DNA of 64,000 nucleotides. Origin: Halorubrum rubrum (GTDB taxonomy: Archaea > Halobacteriota > Halobacteria > Halobacteriales > Haloferacaceae). The notes beneath the pieces were generated by a model. That model had not been told where the DNA came from, did not search any database, and was given only the letters and a program-made list of their open reading frames with translations. Below are positions 17,790-26,322 of this stretch, in pieces. Both the position numbers and the translations under genes were made by a program. Location: the NCBI RefSeq assembly GCF_024494685.1, contig NZ_JANHDM010000004.1:144202-208201 (forward strand), in the 5' to 3' direction. Positions within the stretch are counted from its first letter, which is position 1. The number at the start of each line of letters is the position of its first letter.

Positions 17790-18488
17790 GTGAAGAACGT
17801 CACCGACCGCACGCGCAACCCGTTCGGGATGCGGCCGGACTGTCCAGCGTTCGTTCCGGGGTACGGCGACGCCAACGCCGACTTCCACGTGATCGGTGAC
17901 CACCCCGGCGTTCACGGCGGTCTCGAGGAGCGGATCCCCTTCACCGGCGAGCCGTGGTCGTCGGCGTTCCTCGGAGCGTTGACCGACGCCGGGCTCCTCG
18001 CGGGAGTCGACCGGGGCGACGTCCCGCGCGACGCCGACGGCGAGGGCGACGCCCCGTCCGGAGCGGGAGACGACGATTCCGGTCGGGTGTCGACGGACCG
18101 GACGTTCCTCTCGTACCTCCACATGTGTCTGCCCGACGGGGAGCCGACCGCGGCCTCCTACGACGACATGGAGCGGTACTTCGACGCGGAGCTCCGGGCG
18201 ATCGCCGCGCACGTCCTCCTCCCGGTCGGCGCGAAAGCGACCGACCACGTCCTCCGGCAGTACACCGCTCGCGCGTGGAAGACCGAGGTCGACATGGACG
18301 CGCTCCACGGCGAGGAGCTGCTCGGATCGGGCTGGCTCGTCCTCCCGATCAAAGACCCCGGAGAGTGGGAGGACGGCGACGCCGACGAGCTGGTCGAGGC
18401 GCTCCGGCGGCTCCGCTCGACCGACTTCCGGCGCGAGACCGACCTCGGCCGGTTCATCGCCGGCAGCGACCCGTACCTCGTCAGGTGA
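17790..18488 (+). CDS. Uracil-DNA glycosylase-family protein
   Basis: A 232-residue protein beginning at GTG (MKNVTDRTRNPFGM). The early block VIGDHPGVHGGLEERIPFTGEPWSSAF resembles UDG motif 1 (GxxPG...PFxG; residues about 34-60). LLPVGAKATDHVL near residue 146 resembles the motif before the second active-site loop. An acidic insert (residues 80-100) is disordered in character. The canonical acidic and histidine catalytic residues are not clear, so the activity is uncertain; it may be a diverged repair protein. Confidence 0.65.
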   Translation: MKNVTDRTRNPFGMRPDCPAFVPGYGDANADFHVIGDHPGVHGGLEERIPFTGEPWSSAFLGALTDAGLLAGVDRGDVPRDADGEGDAPSGAGDDDSGRVSTDRTFLSYLHMCLPDGEPTAASYDDMERYFDAELRAIAAHVLLPVGAKATDHVLRQYTARAWKTEVDMDALHGEELLGSGWLVLPIKDPGEWEDGDADELVEALRRLRSTDFRRETDLGRFIAGSDPYLVR

Positions 18489-18660
18489 TCCGCGGCCGGG
18501 AGGTCACCCACGTCGCCGACGCGCGCCGCCGCGGAAGCGTCGAATTTCGGCCCGAATGTGCGGGCAGTATCTGACGTTCGTCCCGAAATCGACGCGTTCG
18601 CCCCGAGGATCGGTGGAGTTCGCTCGCTTCGGGCGGTCATATTTGTCGCCACTGCGCGGA

Positions 18661-18668
18661 TTTTATAC
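18661..18668 (+). promoter_or_regulatory. TATA box of the candidate small RNA
   Basis: TTTTATAC lies in the 303-base gap between two convergent genes, so it serves no neighbouring coding region. It is centred about 26-28 bases before 18691, exactly where a perfect hairpin begins. Confidence 0.5.
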
Positions 18669-18690
18669 GATACCCGGCGTTCGTTATCAC

Positions 18691-18776
18691 GACGCCCGGA
18701 CCGATCGGGCGTCGGCCGCAGGACTGGTACTCCAACGCGCGGCTTGGTCAGGACCGGCCCACGCGGGCCGGTTTTT
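18691..18776 (+). ncRNA. Candidate structured small RNA (three hairpins)
   Basis: About 86 bases. Hairpin 1 is perfect: GACGCCCG (18691-18698) pairs CGGGCGTC (18706-18713) around a 7-base loop. Hairpin 2 pairs GCCGC (18715-18719) with GCGGC (18739-18743), with an inner TGG/CCA. Hairpin 3 pairs ACCGGCCC (18753-18760) with GGGCCGGT (18765-18772) and is followed by TTTT, a terminator shape. It has its own TATA box, and the flanking genes both point into the gap. It is not a tRNA, and no known family is recognised. The rest of the gap (18489-18660) shows nothing else. Confidence 0.45.
18753..18776 (+). terminator. Hairpin plus T-tract terminator of the candidate small RNA
   Basis: An 8-bp perfect GC-rich stem with a 4-base loop, followed directly by TTTT. 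It could also end transcription from the UDG-like gene upstream. Confidence 0.5.
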
Positions 18777-18791
18777 CCACGGAATTCGGAT

Positions 18792-20009
18792 TCAGACGGT
18801 GCCCTCGAGCAGCGCGTCGACGTACCGCCCGACGTGGTCGTCCATCCGGCGTTTGAACCCGTTCCGCCGTGCGAGCCGGTCGATCTCTCGCGAGACGTAC
18901 GTGCCGTACTGGACCGCCTTCTTGTCGGCCGCGTACGCCGACTCCGGGACGCGTCCGGCCGCGGCGCGCCGGAGCGCCACCTTCCGCTCGTCGGCGGTCG
19001 CGAGCAGGTCGCCCGGCAGCCGAAGCGCGGCGTCGACGACGCGGTCGTCGAGCAGCGGCGCGACGGGCTCGACGCCGGCGGCCCGCAGCGCCGGCACGTC
19101 GCGTTCGAGCTGGGCGGGGAGGGTCCGAACCGTCTCGGTCCGCGCACCCCGGACGGTGTCGGCGTCGACGCGGTCGTCGTTCGCGGGGTCGACGACCTTG
19201 CTGTAGCCGCCGAACAGCTCGTCGGCCCCCTGGCCGACCGCCAACCGATCGATCCCGTCCGCCGCGGCGGCCTCCGCGGTCAGGTACAGCGGGACGGCGA
19301 TGTTGAGGTCCATGGGGTTCCGGCGGCCGGTCGCGGACGCGATGTCGGGGATCGCCCGCCGGAGGTCGTCGTGCGAGAGCGCCACCACCCGTAGGTCCAG
19401 CTCCATCTCGGCCGCGGCCTCCCGCGCGGCCGCGACGTCGTGACACCCCTCGAACCCCGCGACGTAACACGGCGCGTCCGGGACCGCGCTCGCGACGAGC
19501 GCCGAGTCGACCCCGCCGGAGAACGCCACGGCGAGCCGACCGGTCGAGGGATCGGCCGTCTCGGCGGCGAACTCGGCGAGGGTCGCGTCGATCGCGTCGT
19601 CGACGGCGGCCTGGGCGGCTCCAGGCCTCGAGGGGGCGTACGTCGGGAGCGACCAGCGACGGTCGCGTTCCGACGCCGAGACGACCGATCCGGCCGGGAC
19701 CGGCTCCGGGTTCCGGAGGTCGTTCCGGTCGAAGCTCCACGCCCCCGGCTCCGCGGGGTCGGTCGCGTCGGTCTCGACGAACAGGGGCTGACGTCCGAGG
19801 ACGTCGCGGACGAGGACGGGGTCGCGAGCGACGGTCCGGTCCGGCTCGTCGACCGCCGCGCGGGGATCCGCGAGGAGCCCGGCGAACCCGCGGGTTCCCG
19901 GAAGCGGGTCGCGATCGCGGATCGCGTCGGCGACGAGGCTCGCGGACGCGCCCCGGAGACGAGTCGTGTCGGAGCGATCGGGAGTCCCGTCGGGTCGGTC
20001 GGCGGTCAT
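18792..20009 (-). CDS. Asparagine synthase-like protein (synthetase domain, degenerate N-terminal domain)
   Basis: A 405-residue protein. The ATP-pyrophosphatase P-loop is intact, AFSGGVDSALVA at about residues 162-173. Other synthetase motifs are YVAGFEGCHD, GQGADELFGGYSK near 255, and the C-terminal Lys-rich ADKKAVQYGTYVSREI. The N-terminal 110 residues keep GFAGLLADP and FDRNDLRNPEPVPAGS, recalling the glutaminase domain. There is no Cys at position 2, so glutamine hydrolysis is not expected; ammonia or another amidation substrate is likely. It lies 13 bases downstream of the PHP gene. Confidence 0.8.
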   Translation of the reverse strand: MTADRPDGTPDRSDTTRLRGASASLVADAIRDRDPLPGTRGFAGLLADPRAAVDEPDRTVARDPVLVRDVLGRQPLFVETDATDPAEPGAWSFDRNDLRNPEPVPAGSVVSASERDRRWSLPTYAPSRPGAAQAAVDDAIDATLAEFAAETADPSTGRLAVAFSGGVDSALVASAVPDAPCYVAGFEGCHDVAAAREAAAEMELDLRVVALSHDDLRRAIPDIASATGRRNPMDLNIAVPLYLTAEAAAADGIDRLAVGQGADELFGGYSKVVDPANDDRVDADTVRGARTETVRTLPAQLERDVPALRAAGVEPVAPLLDDRVVDAALRLPGDLLATADERKVALRRAAAGRVPESAYAADKKAVQYGTYVSREIDRLARRNGFKRRMDDHVGRYVDALLEGTV

Positions 20010-20022
20010 CGCGTTCGCCCCG

Positions 20023-20706
20023 TCACCGGAGTCCGTCGATCGTTCGGAAGGCCCGGCGTTTCGCCCCGCCGGCGAACTGTCGCAGCGAGACGCGCCACGG
20101 CGTGCGCTTCCCGACGACGCTGGTCCGGCCGTCGGCGACGGCCTCGAGGATCGCGTCGGCCGAGCGCTCGTCCGCGTCGACCTCGGTGACCGCCTGGCCG
20201 ACCATCTCGGAGATGTGCGCGTCGCTGCCGGCGGTCATCGGGAGGTTCCGGCGGACGGCGAACGTCTCCGCCTGGCGGTTCGCGCGGCCGGTGAAGAGCC
20301 GGGAGTTGTACACTTCGATCGCGTCGGCGCTCGCGAGCTGCTCGTCGGAGACGTGCGCGGCGACGCCGTGGCGCGTCTTCTGGAAGGGGTGGGGGACGAC
20401 CGCGATCCCGCCCGCCTCGCGGATCCGGTCGAGCGTCTCGTCGAACGGGAGCCCGCTGGGAACGAGCTCGTCGATCCCGAACGCGAGCACGTGGCCCGCC
20501 GCGGAGGTCACCTCCATGCCGACGATCCCGACGAGGCCGTAGTCGGCGGCCTTCGCGGCCGCCTCGATGCTCGCGTCGATCTCGTCGTGGTCCGTGACGG
20601 CGAGCGCGTCGAGCCCGACCGCGGCGGCCTGCTCCAAGAGGAGATCGACCGGGTCGCGCCCGTCGTGGGACAGCGCCGAGTGGGAGTGCAGCTCGACCGA
20701 TAGCAC
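20023..20706 (-). CDS. PHP-domain metal-dependent phosphoesterase
   Basis: A 227-residue PHP protein with the four metal motifs: ELHSHSALSHDG (residues 5-16), AVTDHDEID (36-44), VVPHPFQKTRHG and TAGSDAHIS. PHP domains hydrolyse phosphoesters in polymerase proofreading, histidine biosynthesis or nucleotide breakdown, and this short stand-alone form has no assigned substrate. It is in a four-gene same-strand run with NhaC, an 88-residue protein and the asparagine synthase-like gene. Confidence 0.88.
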   Translation of the reverse strand: MLSVELHSHSALSHDGRDPVDLLLEQAAAVGLDALAVTDHDEIDASIEAAAKAADYGLVGIVGMEVTSAAGHVLAFGIDELVPSGLPFDETLDRIREAGGIAVVPHPFQKTRHGVAAHVSDEQLASADAIEVYNSRLFTGRANRQAETFAVRRNLPMTAGSDAHISEMVGQAVTEVDADERSADAILEAVADGRTSVVGKRTPWRVSLRQFAGGAKRRAFRTIDGLR

Positions 20707-20772
20707 GGCCTCCCCTTCGGGAGTCGTCTTAAAAAGCGGCCCGGTCCGGTGCGGCGGCGGACGCGAGGGAAC

Positions 20773-21039
20773 TCAGAAGGCGCTCTCGCCGACCGTCTCC
20801 CGGTACGTCCCGGATCCGGTGTGGGTCGAACCGTCCCACGTGTCGACGGCGACCAGCACGCGGGTGTTCACCGCGTCGGCCGGCGCGTCCTCGATCCGGA
20901 GCGTCGAGTCGCCGATACGGGCGACCGCCGTGTCGCCCTCCCTGCCGGTGACCATCACCTCGATCGCGTCGCCCGGCTCGTAGTCGGGCGTCGAACTCCT
21001 GAACGACCACCCGGCGAGGAACTTGTCGAGCGCGCTCAT
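20773..21039 (-). CDS. Small beta-rich haloarchaeal protein (DUF7513-like)
   Basis: An 88-residue protein starting MSALDKFLAGWSFRSS. A run of short beta strands (AIEVMVTGREGDTAVARIGD, VLVAVDTWDGSTHTGSGTY) recalls a TRAM/OB-like barrel. I recall a haloarchaeal DUF7513 with this pattern, but the number is from memory. Its ATG overlaps the NhaC stop by 4 bases (ATGA), so it is translationally coupled to the antiporter. Confidence 0.7.
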   Translation of the reverse strand: MSALDKFLAGWSFRSSTPDYEPGDAIEVMVTGREGDTAVARIGDSTLRIEDAPADAVNTRVLVAVDTWDGSTHTGSGTYRETVGESAF

Positions 21040-22574
21040 GCGCGCGACACCTCCTCGGAGGTCCGATCGGGAACGTACTCCCGGCCGAATCCGGTGACCG
21101 CCGCCGCCAGGAAGACGATCACGAGGAACCAGCCGTGGAACACGTACGGCACGACCTCGATGGGATTGACGACCATCTCCGGTCCGTACTCGGCGCCGAG
21201 GCCGTCCGGCCCGACCATCACTTGGTAGCCGACCAAGACGCCGCCTGCCCACGGGAAGATGTACCCGAGCGCCGACGTGTTCGCGTCCAGGATGTTGGCC
21301 CGACGGTAGCCGTTGATGTTGAACTTCTCGCCGATCCGCGCGATGTACGGCGCGATCGCGATCTCCGCGGCCGTGTTGATCGTGATCATCCCGTTTATCG
21401 CGGCGGTACCGAGCACCATCGTCACTTCGGCTCGGCGGACGTTGGTCGCGACGGAGTTCAAGAGGAACTCCTGGATCGCCGCGAAGCCGCCGCCGCGGAT
21501 CATGATCTGCGCCATCGACACGATGAGGAGGGTCAACACGATGAGCGGGAAGAACCCGATCGCGCCGGTGTAGAGGCTCCCGCCGACGCTCGCCGTGTCG
21601 CCGACCGCGACGAACGGCAGCGCGGTGACCGTCCCGGCCTCGGTCACGGTGAACACGAGAACGTCGCTCACGGACGAGAGCCCGAGCCCGAGGTTGAAGC
21701 CGACCGCGACGACGAGGCCCCAGGAGATCGCCTCGACGATGTGTCGCCCCGCGACGGCGGTGGCGATCACGACTCCCATCGAGACCAGATGGACCAAGCC
21801 GGGCGCGGTCGCCGTGTCGCGGAGGGCGGCGGCGCCTTCCAGGCTCGCCCCCGACAGCATCGAACCCATGATCAGGTAGGCGACGAAGGCGGGCACCGCG
21901 GCGACGATCGCGTACTTGAATCGTGAGGCGACGACGCCGCCGATGTCGGCGTCCTGCGTCACCGCGCTCACGATCGTCGTGTCGCTGACGGGCGCGAGGT
22001 TGTCGCCGAAGACGGCGCCCGAGAGGATCGCCGCGAAGAGCAACACCGGGCTCGCGCCGATGAGGACGCCGGCCGGGAAAAAGAGCGTCACGAACGCGAC
22101 GGTGGCTCCGTACCCCGTTCCGATCCCGGTCGCGAGCAGGCCGCAGAGGACGAACGCGGCCGCCGGGAACGTCGCCGCGCCGACGTTGAGCGCGTCGGCA
22201 GCGAAGATGAGTCCCTCGACGAAGCCGCCGACCTGGAGCGTCTCGGCGAACATGCCCGCCCACAGCCACGCGACGATCGCCGTCGCGGCGACGCGTTGGG
22301 TCATCCCCTCGAAGATGGTGTCCGCGTACGTCTTCCAGTCGCCACGCACGAAGAACATCCCGAGGATCGTCCCGATCAGCGCCCCGATCACCAGCCCGTT
22401 CGTGTCGCCGATTCCGAGGACGCCGCTCTGGAAGACGGCCCAGAGAATGAAGAATCCGAGCGGGAGCGTGCTCGCCCACTTCCCGCCGTAGAAGCTGATC
22501 CGCGGTTCGGCCTCGGAACCGCCACCGGCGTCCATCGAGACGGACGAATCCCCGCCGTCTGGTCGGTCTGTCAT
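21036..22574 (-). CDS. nhaC: NhaC-family Na+/H+ antiporter
   Basis: A 512-residue membrane protein with about 11-12 hydrophobic helices. FGDNLAPVSDTTIVSA near residue 200 is the characteristic NhaC motif, and NTAAEIAIAPYIARIGEKFNI lies in the second half. It exchanges Na+ for H+, which matters in a salt-loving cell. The start is the ATG at 22574 (MTDRPDGGD); the 10 residues encoded upstream are not conserved in character. It heads a run of four genes. Confidence 0.9.
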   Translation of the reverse strand: MTDRPDGGDSSVSMDAGGGSEAEPRISFYGGKWASTLPLGFFILWAVFQSGVLGIGDTNGLVIGALIGTILGMFFVRGDWKTYADTIFEGMTQRVAATAIVAWLWAGMFAETLQVGGFVEGLIFAADALNVGAATFPAAAFVLCGLLATGIGTGYGATVAFVTLFFPAGVLIGASPVLLFAAILSGAVFGDNLAPVSDTTIVSAVTQDADIGGVVASRFKYAIVAAVPAFVAYLIMGSMLSGASLEGAAALRDTATAPGLVHLVSMGVVIATAVAGRHIVEAISWGLVVAVGFNLGLGLSSVSDVLVFTVTEAGTVTALPFVAVGDTASVGGSLYTGAIGFFPLIVLTLLIVSMAQIMIRGGGFAAIQEFLLNSVATNVRRAEVTMVLGTAAINGMITINTAAEIAIAPYIARIGEKFNINGYRRANILDANTSALGYIFPWAGGVLVGYQVMVGPDGLGAEYGPEMVVNPIEVVPYVFHGWFLVIVFLAAAVTGFGREYVPDRTSEEVSRA

Positions 22575-22931
22575 GTGATCATCTCGCCTACGAATCGATC
22601 TCACAGGGAGAATTTAAGCACTGCTTTCCGTCGACGGGGATCTCGACGCCATCGATCCCGGACGGTTCCGACGGCTCTTCGCGAGGTCGACAAGAACACG
22701 CTTAAGCGTTCGGGCGTCGACCGGTCGAACGGGAACAGCACAGCTGCGGATCCGACGCGCCGGGGCCTCTTCGCCCACGGCTTGGGAACGTAGCGGTGCA
22801 CCGCCGCCCGGCGACGCGAGAGCGGCCCGTTTCGGGCCCGTCGGACCCGCTCGCGAACGCGAGCGCTCCGAGAACCGCGTCCCGCGGGCGGCGGTCACGT
22901 ACTCGCGGTTGTGCCGTTCCAACACCAGACA
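22575..22931. other. Divergent intergenic region between nhaC and rps15
   Basis: 357 bases with no supportable gene. It holds a TATA-like GCTTAAGCG near 22699-22707 and a perfect stable hairpin GGCCCG-TTT-CGGGCC at 22824-22838. The hairpin may lie in the rps15 leader. The open frames across it are arginine/serine-rich and look random. Confidence 0.4.
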
Positions 22932-23399
22932 ATGGCACGAATGCACACGCGCCGTCGCGGTTCGTCCGGTTCGGACAAGCCGGCGACGGACGAGAACCCG
23001 GAGTGGAGCGACGTCGACGCCGAGGACATCGAGTCCCGCGTCGTCGAACTGGCGGAGCAGGGCGAGGACCCGAGCGTCATCGGGATCACGCTGCGCGACG
23101 AGGGCGTCAAGGGCGTCCCGGTGCCCGACGTCAAGCTCGCAACCGGCAAGAAGGTCACCGAGATCCTCGAGGAACACGACGCCGAGCCCGACCTGCCCGA
23201 GGACCTGCGGAACCTGCTCGCACGCGCGGTTCGCCTGCGCGAGCACATGGCCGAGAACGGACAGGACTACCAGAACAAGCGCGCGCTCCAGAACACTGAG
23301 TCGAAGATCCGCCGGCTCGTGAACTACTACCGCGGCGACGAGCTCGACGAGGACTTCGTTTACACCTACGAAAACGCCGTCGAACTCCTCGAGGAGTAG
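22932..23399 (+). CDS. rps15: 30S ribosomal protein S15 (uS15)
   Basis: A 155-residue archaeal-type S15 with its N-terminal extension (MARMHTRRRGSSGS). The extension domain DPSVIGITLRDEGVKGVPVPDVKLATGKK is followed by the conserved helices (NKRALQNTESKIRRLVNYYR). It binds 16S rRNA and helps assemble the small-subunit platform. The start is the ATG at 22932. It leads a run with the RecJ-like gene, pcc1 and rps3ae. Confidence 0.97.
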   Translation: MARMHTRRRGSSGSDKPATDENPEWSDVDAEDIESRVVELAEQGEDPSVIGITLRDEGVKGVPVPDVKLATGKKVTEILEEHDAEPDLPEDLRNLLARAVRLREHMAENGQDYQNKRALQNTESKIRRLVNYYRGDELDEDFVYTYENAVELLEE

Positions 23400-23472
23400 C
23401 CGCCACGCCGGCCCGACGACCCGCCGAACCGATCCCCCACCGCCACACCGACCCGATCCCACCGACCAGCCC

Positions 23473-24633
23473 GTGACCGAGACCACCGCCGACTCCGCGC
23501 CCGCCCCCGACGCGCTCGCCAGCGTCCTCGCCGACGCGCCGTTCGTCCGGCTCGTCGCGACCGACGACGGCGACGCGCTCGCGGCCGCCGGAACGCTCAC
23601 TCGCGCGCTCCGGGAGCGGGAGGTGCCGTTCCAGGTCCGGATCGCACGCGACCCGGTCCCCGACGCCGAGGGCGACGACGTCGCGGTGGTCCTCGGGGCC
23701 GACCGGGGTCCACACGCGGTTCCCGGCGCGGGACGGCCCGCGAGCACGACCGCCTTCGCGGTCGCCCGCGAGTTGGGCGTCGAGCCCGACCCCGTGATCG
23801 CGCTGGCCGGGGTCGTCGCCGCGGGCTCCGTGCCCGGCACCGACGGCTCGGGCGACGCGCTCGAGGCCGCGGAACGCGCCGGACTCGTCTCGCGCCGACC
23901 CGGCGTGGCGGTGCCGACCGCGGACCTGGCCGACGGGCTCGCGGCCTCGACGCTGCTCCGGACGCCGTACTCAGGCGACGTCGAGGCGACGCGGGCCGCC
24001 CTCGCGGCGCTCGACCTCCCGGCGGAACTCGACGAGGACGCCCACCGACGATTGGCCTCGCTCGTCGCCGTCGACGTCGCCGCCGCCGAGGACGCGAGCG
24101 CGCGGAGCGCGGCGGCGGTCGAGCGCGCGCTCCGGCCGTACGCGATCGACGCGGACGCGGCCCCGTTCGAGACGGTCGGCGGTTACGCCGACGTCCTCGA
24201 GGCGCTCGCGCGCGAGGAGCCGGGGACGGGCGTCGCCCTGACGCTCGCGGCCGATCCGGGGGACGGCCTCCGGGCGGCCGCCGTCGACGCCTGGCGCTCC
24301 CACGGGACCGCTGCCCACCGCGCGGTCGACGCCGCGACGACCGGCCGGTACGACGGCTGCCTCGTCGCCCGCGTCGACGCCCCGGCGGGCGTGCTCCCCG
24401 TGGTCGCCCGGATCGTCCGGGACTTCCGCTCGCCGGAGCCCGTCACGATCGCCCTCGGGGAGTCCTCGGGGACGATCGCGGCGTCCGCGACCGCGGACCG
24501 CGGGATCGGGGACGCCTGCCGGTCGGCCGCCCGCGAGGCGGGCGGCGAGGGCTGGGGGAACGGAACCCGCGGCGGGATCGCCGTCGACGGGGACCCGACG
24601 GACGCGCTGGCCGCGCTCCGGGGGTCGCTATGA
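23473..24633 (+). CDS. RecJ-like DHH-superfamily protein, catalytic motifs degenerate
   Basis: A 386-residue GTG-start protein in the usual archaeal position between rps15 and pcc1. ATDDGDALAAAGTLTRAL resembles DHH motif I (normally DxDGxxAA). VVLGADRGPHAVPG stands where the DHH triad should be, but DHH itself is not present. The C-terminal GESSGTIAASATADRGIG resembles the DHHA1 region. It may be a non-catalytic, Cdc45/GAN-like partner of a true RecJ; that is inference. Its stop overlaps the pcc1 start (ATGA). Confidence 0.75.
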   Translation: MTETTADSAPAPDALASVLADAPFVRLVATDDGDALAAAGTLTRALREREVPFQVRIARDPVPDAEGDDVAVVLGADRGPHAVPGAGRPASTTAFAVARELGVEPDPVIALAGVVAAGSVPGTDGSGDALEAAERAGLVSRRPGVAVPTADLADGLAASTLLRTPYSGDVEATRAALAALDLPAELDEDAHRRLASLVAVDVAAAEDASARSAAAVERALRPYAIDADAAPFETVGGYADVLEALAREEPGTGVALTLAADPGDGLRAAAVDAWRSHGTAAHRAVDAATTGRYDGCLVARVDAPAGVLPVVARIVRDFRSPEPVTIALGESSGTIAASATADRGIGDACRSAAREAGGEGWGNGTRGGIAVDGDPTDALAALRGSL

Positions 24634-25019
24634 GCGACGACCCGGTCGCGGACGGATCGGCGGTCGCGACCGACGGGGAGGCCCCGGCCGCCGGGCGGGG
24701 CGGGTCCCGGACCGCGGCGGTCCGGACGACCCACGCCGACGCCGACCTCGTCGCCGCCGCGCTCGCGCCCGACGACACCGACTCGATGGCGGTCCGCGTC
24801 GACGGCGACGCGATCGACTGCCGGATCGAGCGGCCGACGACGGGCGGGCTGCGGTCGACCGTCGACGACTACGTGGTGAACCTGCGAGTCGCGGAACGGA
24901 TCGTCGAACGCGCACGCGAACACCGAACCGCTGATAGGGCGGTCGGCGACGAGACGACCGCCGACGCGGCGGAGACACGAGACACCGACACGGACACACA
25001 CACCGACACCAACACATGA
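24630..25019 (+). CDS. pcc1: KEOPS complex subunit Pcc1
   Basis: A 129-residue protein. The Pcc1 core is AVRTTHADADLVAAALAPDD, then IERPTTGGLRSTVDDYVVNLRVAERI. Pcc1 dimerises within KEOPS, which makes the t6A37 modification of ANN-decoding tRNAs. The C-terminal tail is rich in T and D (TDTDTHTDTNT), encoded by ACACAC-rich DNA. It overlaps both neighbours by ATGA, making a tightly coupled RecJ-like/pcc1/rps3ae unit. Confidence 0.88.
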   Translation: MSDDPVADGSAVATDGEAPAAGRGGSRTAAVRTTHADADLVAAALAPDDTDSMAVRVDGDAIDCRIERPTTGGLRSTVDDYVVNLRVAERIVERAREHRTADRAVGDETTADAAETRDTDTDTHTDTNT

Positions 25020-25657
25020 GCGAACGATCAGTTTCCAAGAGCAGAGAACAGAAACGCTGGTACGACGTACTGGCACCCGAACAGTTCGACCGCGCGGCGC
25101 TCGGCGAGACGCTCGCCGACGAGCCCGACCAGGTGGTCGGCCGCACGATCACGACGACCCTGGGGGAGCTCACCGGCGACTCCAGCGCGAACAACACGAA
25201 GCTCACGTTCAAGATCACCGACGTGGGCAGCGACACGGCGTACACCGAGTTCATCAAGTACGAGCTGACGCGCGATTACCTGCGCTCTCTCGTCCGCCGC
25301 GGCGCGTCGAAGGTCGAGGCGTCGATCACGGTCGTGACGACCGACGACTACCGGATCCGCGTCCAGCCGGTCGCGCTGACGACGAAGAAGGCCGACCGCT
25401 CCCAGGAGAAGGCGATCCGCCGCGTCATGATCGACAAGGTCCACGCCGCCGCCGAGGAGCGCACCTTCGAGTCGTTCGTCGACGCGATCGTCGACGGCAA
25501 CCTCTCGTCGGCGATCTACGCCGACGCGAAGACGATCTACCCGCTGCGCCGCGTCGAGGTCCAGAAGCTGACCCTCGAGGCGCGCCCCGAGGAGATCGCC
25601 GCCGAGGAGGAGGCCGCCGTCGACGTCGACGCCGACGACGTCGCGGTCGACGAGTAG
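25016..25657 (+). CDS. rps3ae: 30S ribosomal protein S3Ae (eS1)
   Basis: A 213-residue ribosomal protein. KRWYDVLAPEQFD near the start, TTLGELTGDSSANNTKLTFKI and YPLRRVEVQKLTLEARPEE near the end are typical of eS1. It lies at the mRNA exit platform. The acidic C-terminus (AAVDVDADDVAVDE) is a halophilic extension. Its start overlaps pcc1. Confidence 0.97.
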   Translation: MSERSVSKSREQKRWYDVLAPEQFDRAALGETLADEPDQVVGRTITTTLGELTGDSSANNTKLTFKITDVGSDTAYTEFIKYELTRDYLRSLVRRGASKVEASITVVTTDDYRIRVQPVALTTKKADRSQEKAIRRVMIDKVHAAAEERTFESFVDAIVDGNLSSAIYADAKTIYPLRRVEVQKLTLEARPEEIAAEEEAAVDVDADDVAVDE

Positions 25658-25762
25658 CCCCCCGGAGGACCCCGTTCCCTTTTCGATCGCCGCGCGACCG
25701 CCACGAGAGCGACGATATCCGGGAGACGAAACGTTGAAACGCCGTTCGGGCGAATCACGGGT

Positions 25763-26041
25763 ATGGAACTGCGGGTCATCGAGAAGACCGACACGGAACT
25801 CCGCATCGAGATCGCCGGCGAGGACCACACGTTCATGAACGTGCTGAAGGGCGCGCTGTTGGAGACCGAGGACGTCGCCGCCGCGACCTACGACGTGAAC
25901 CCCGAGCAGTCCGGCGGCCAGACCGACCCCGTGCTCACGGTGAAATCCGAGTCCGGCGATCCCCTCGACGCCGTGGAGGCGGCGGCGGCGTCGATCACGG
26001 ACCGCACGACCGCGCTCCGTGACGCCGTCTCGGCCGCCTGA
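25763..26041 (+). CDS. rpo11: DNA-directed RNA polymerase subunit Rpo11 (L)
   Basis: A 92-residue subunit with [28 protein letters not shown], the core heterodimer interface with Rpo3. It is part of the assembly platform of archaeal RNA polymerase. The length is normal for the family. Confidence 0.95.
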   Translation: MELRVIEKTDTELRIEIAGEDHTFMNVLKGALLETEDVAAATYDVNPEQSGGQTDPVLTVKSESGDPLDAVEAAAASITDRTTALRDAVSAA

Positions 26042-26105
26042 ACTCGACTAATCCGCGGTGGGAACCGTCCGAACCCTTTTGCTGTGGTGCGGCGTGTTCG
26101 GCGGT

Positions 26106-26219
26106 ATGAGTATCCCGCTTCACGACGAGATCCGAACGGGAACGCTCCGGAACGTCGCCGACCAGTGTGGCGCGCTCGACTTCGACGAATTCTGTAAGTG
26201 GATCGACCGAAACGTCTGA
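26106..26219 (+). CDS. Small 37-residue protein, unknown function
   Basis: A short frame, ATG at 26106 to TGA at 26219, starting MSIPLHDEIRTGTLRNVAD and ending DEFCKWIDRNV. It has GC-rich third positions like real neighbours, and two cysteines (CGALDFDEFC). CCTTTTGC about 25 bases upstream of the ATG could be a promoter element. It lies alone between rpo11 and a glycosyltransferase. I think it is a genuine small protein, but no family is known to me. Confidence 0.5.
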   Translation: MSIPLHDEIRTGTLRNVADQCGALDFDEFCKWIDRNV

Positions 26220-26322
26220 TCGGTGACAAAACGTATCGGATCCGATCACCTGATACGATCGATATCGTTTCGGGCGACCGCGAGGGACCATAGCTAAGTA
26301 GCGACTCCCCATTCGTAGGCGT

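Noticed and set aside
17509..17793. 94-codon frame between the small membrane protein gene and the UDG-like gene
   Set aside because: Random-looking composition, overlap with the UDG promoter and start, and no recognisable motif.
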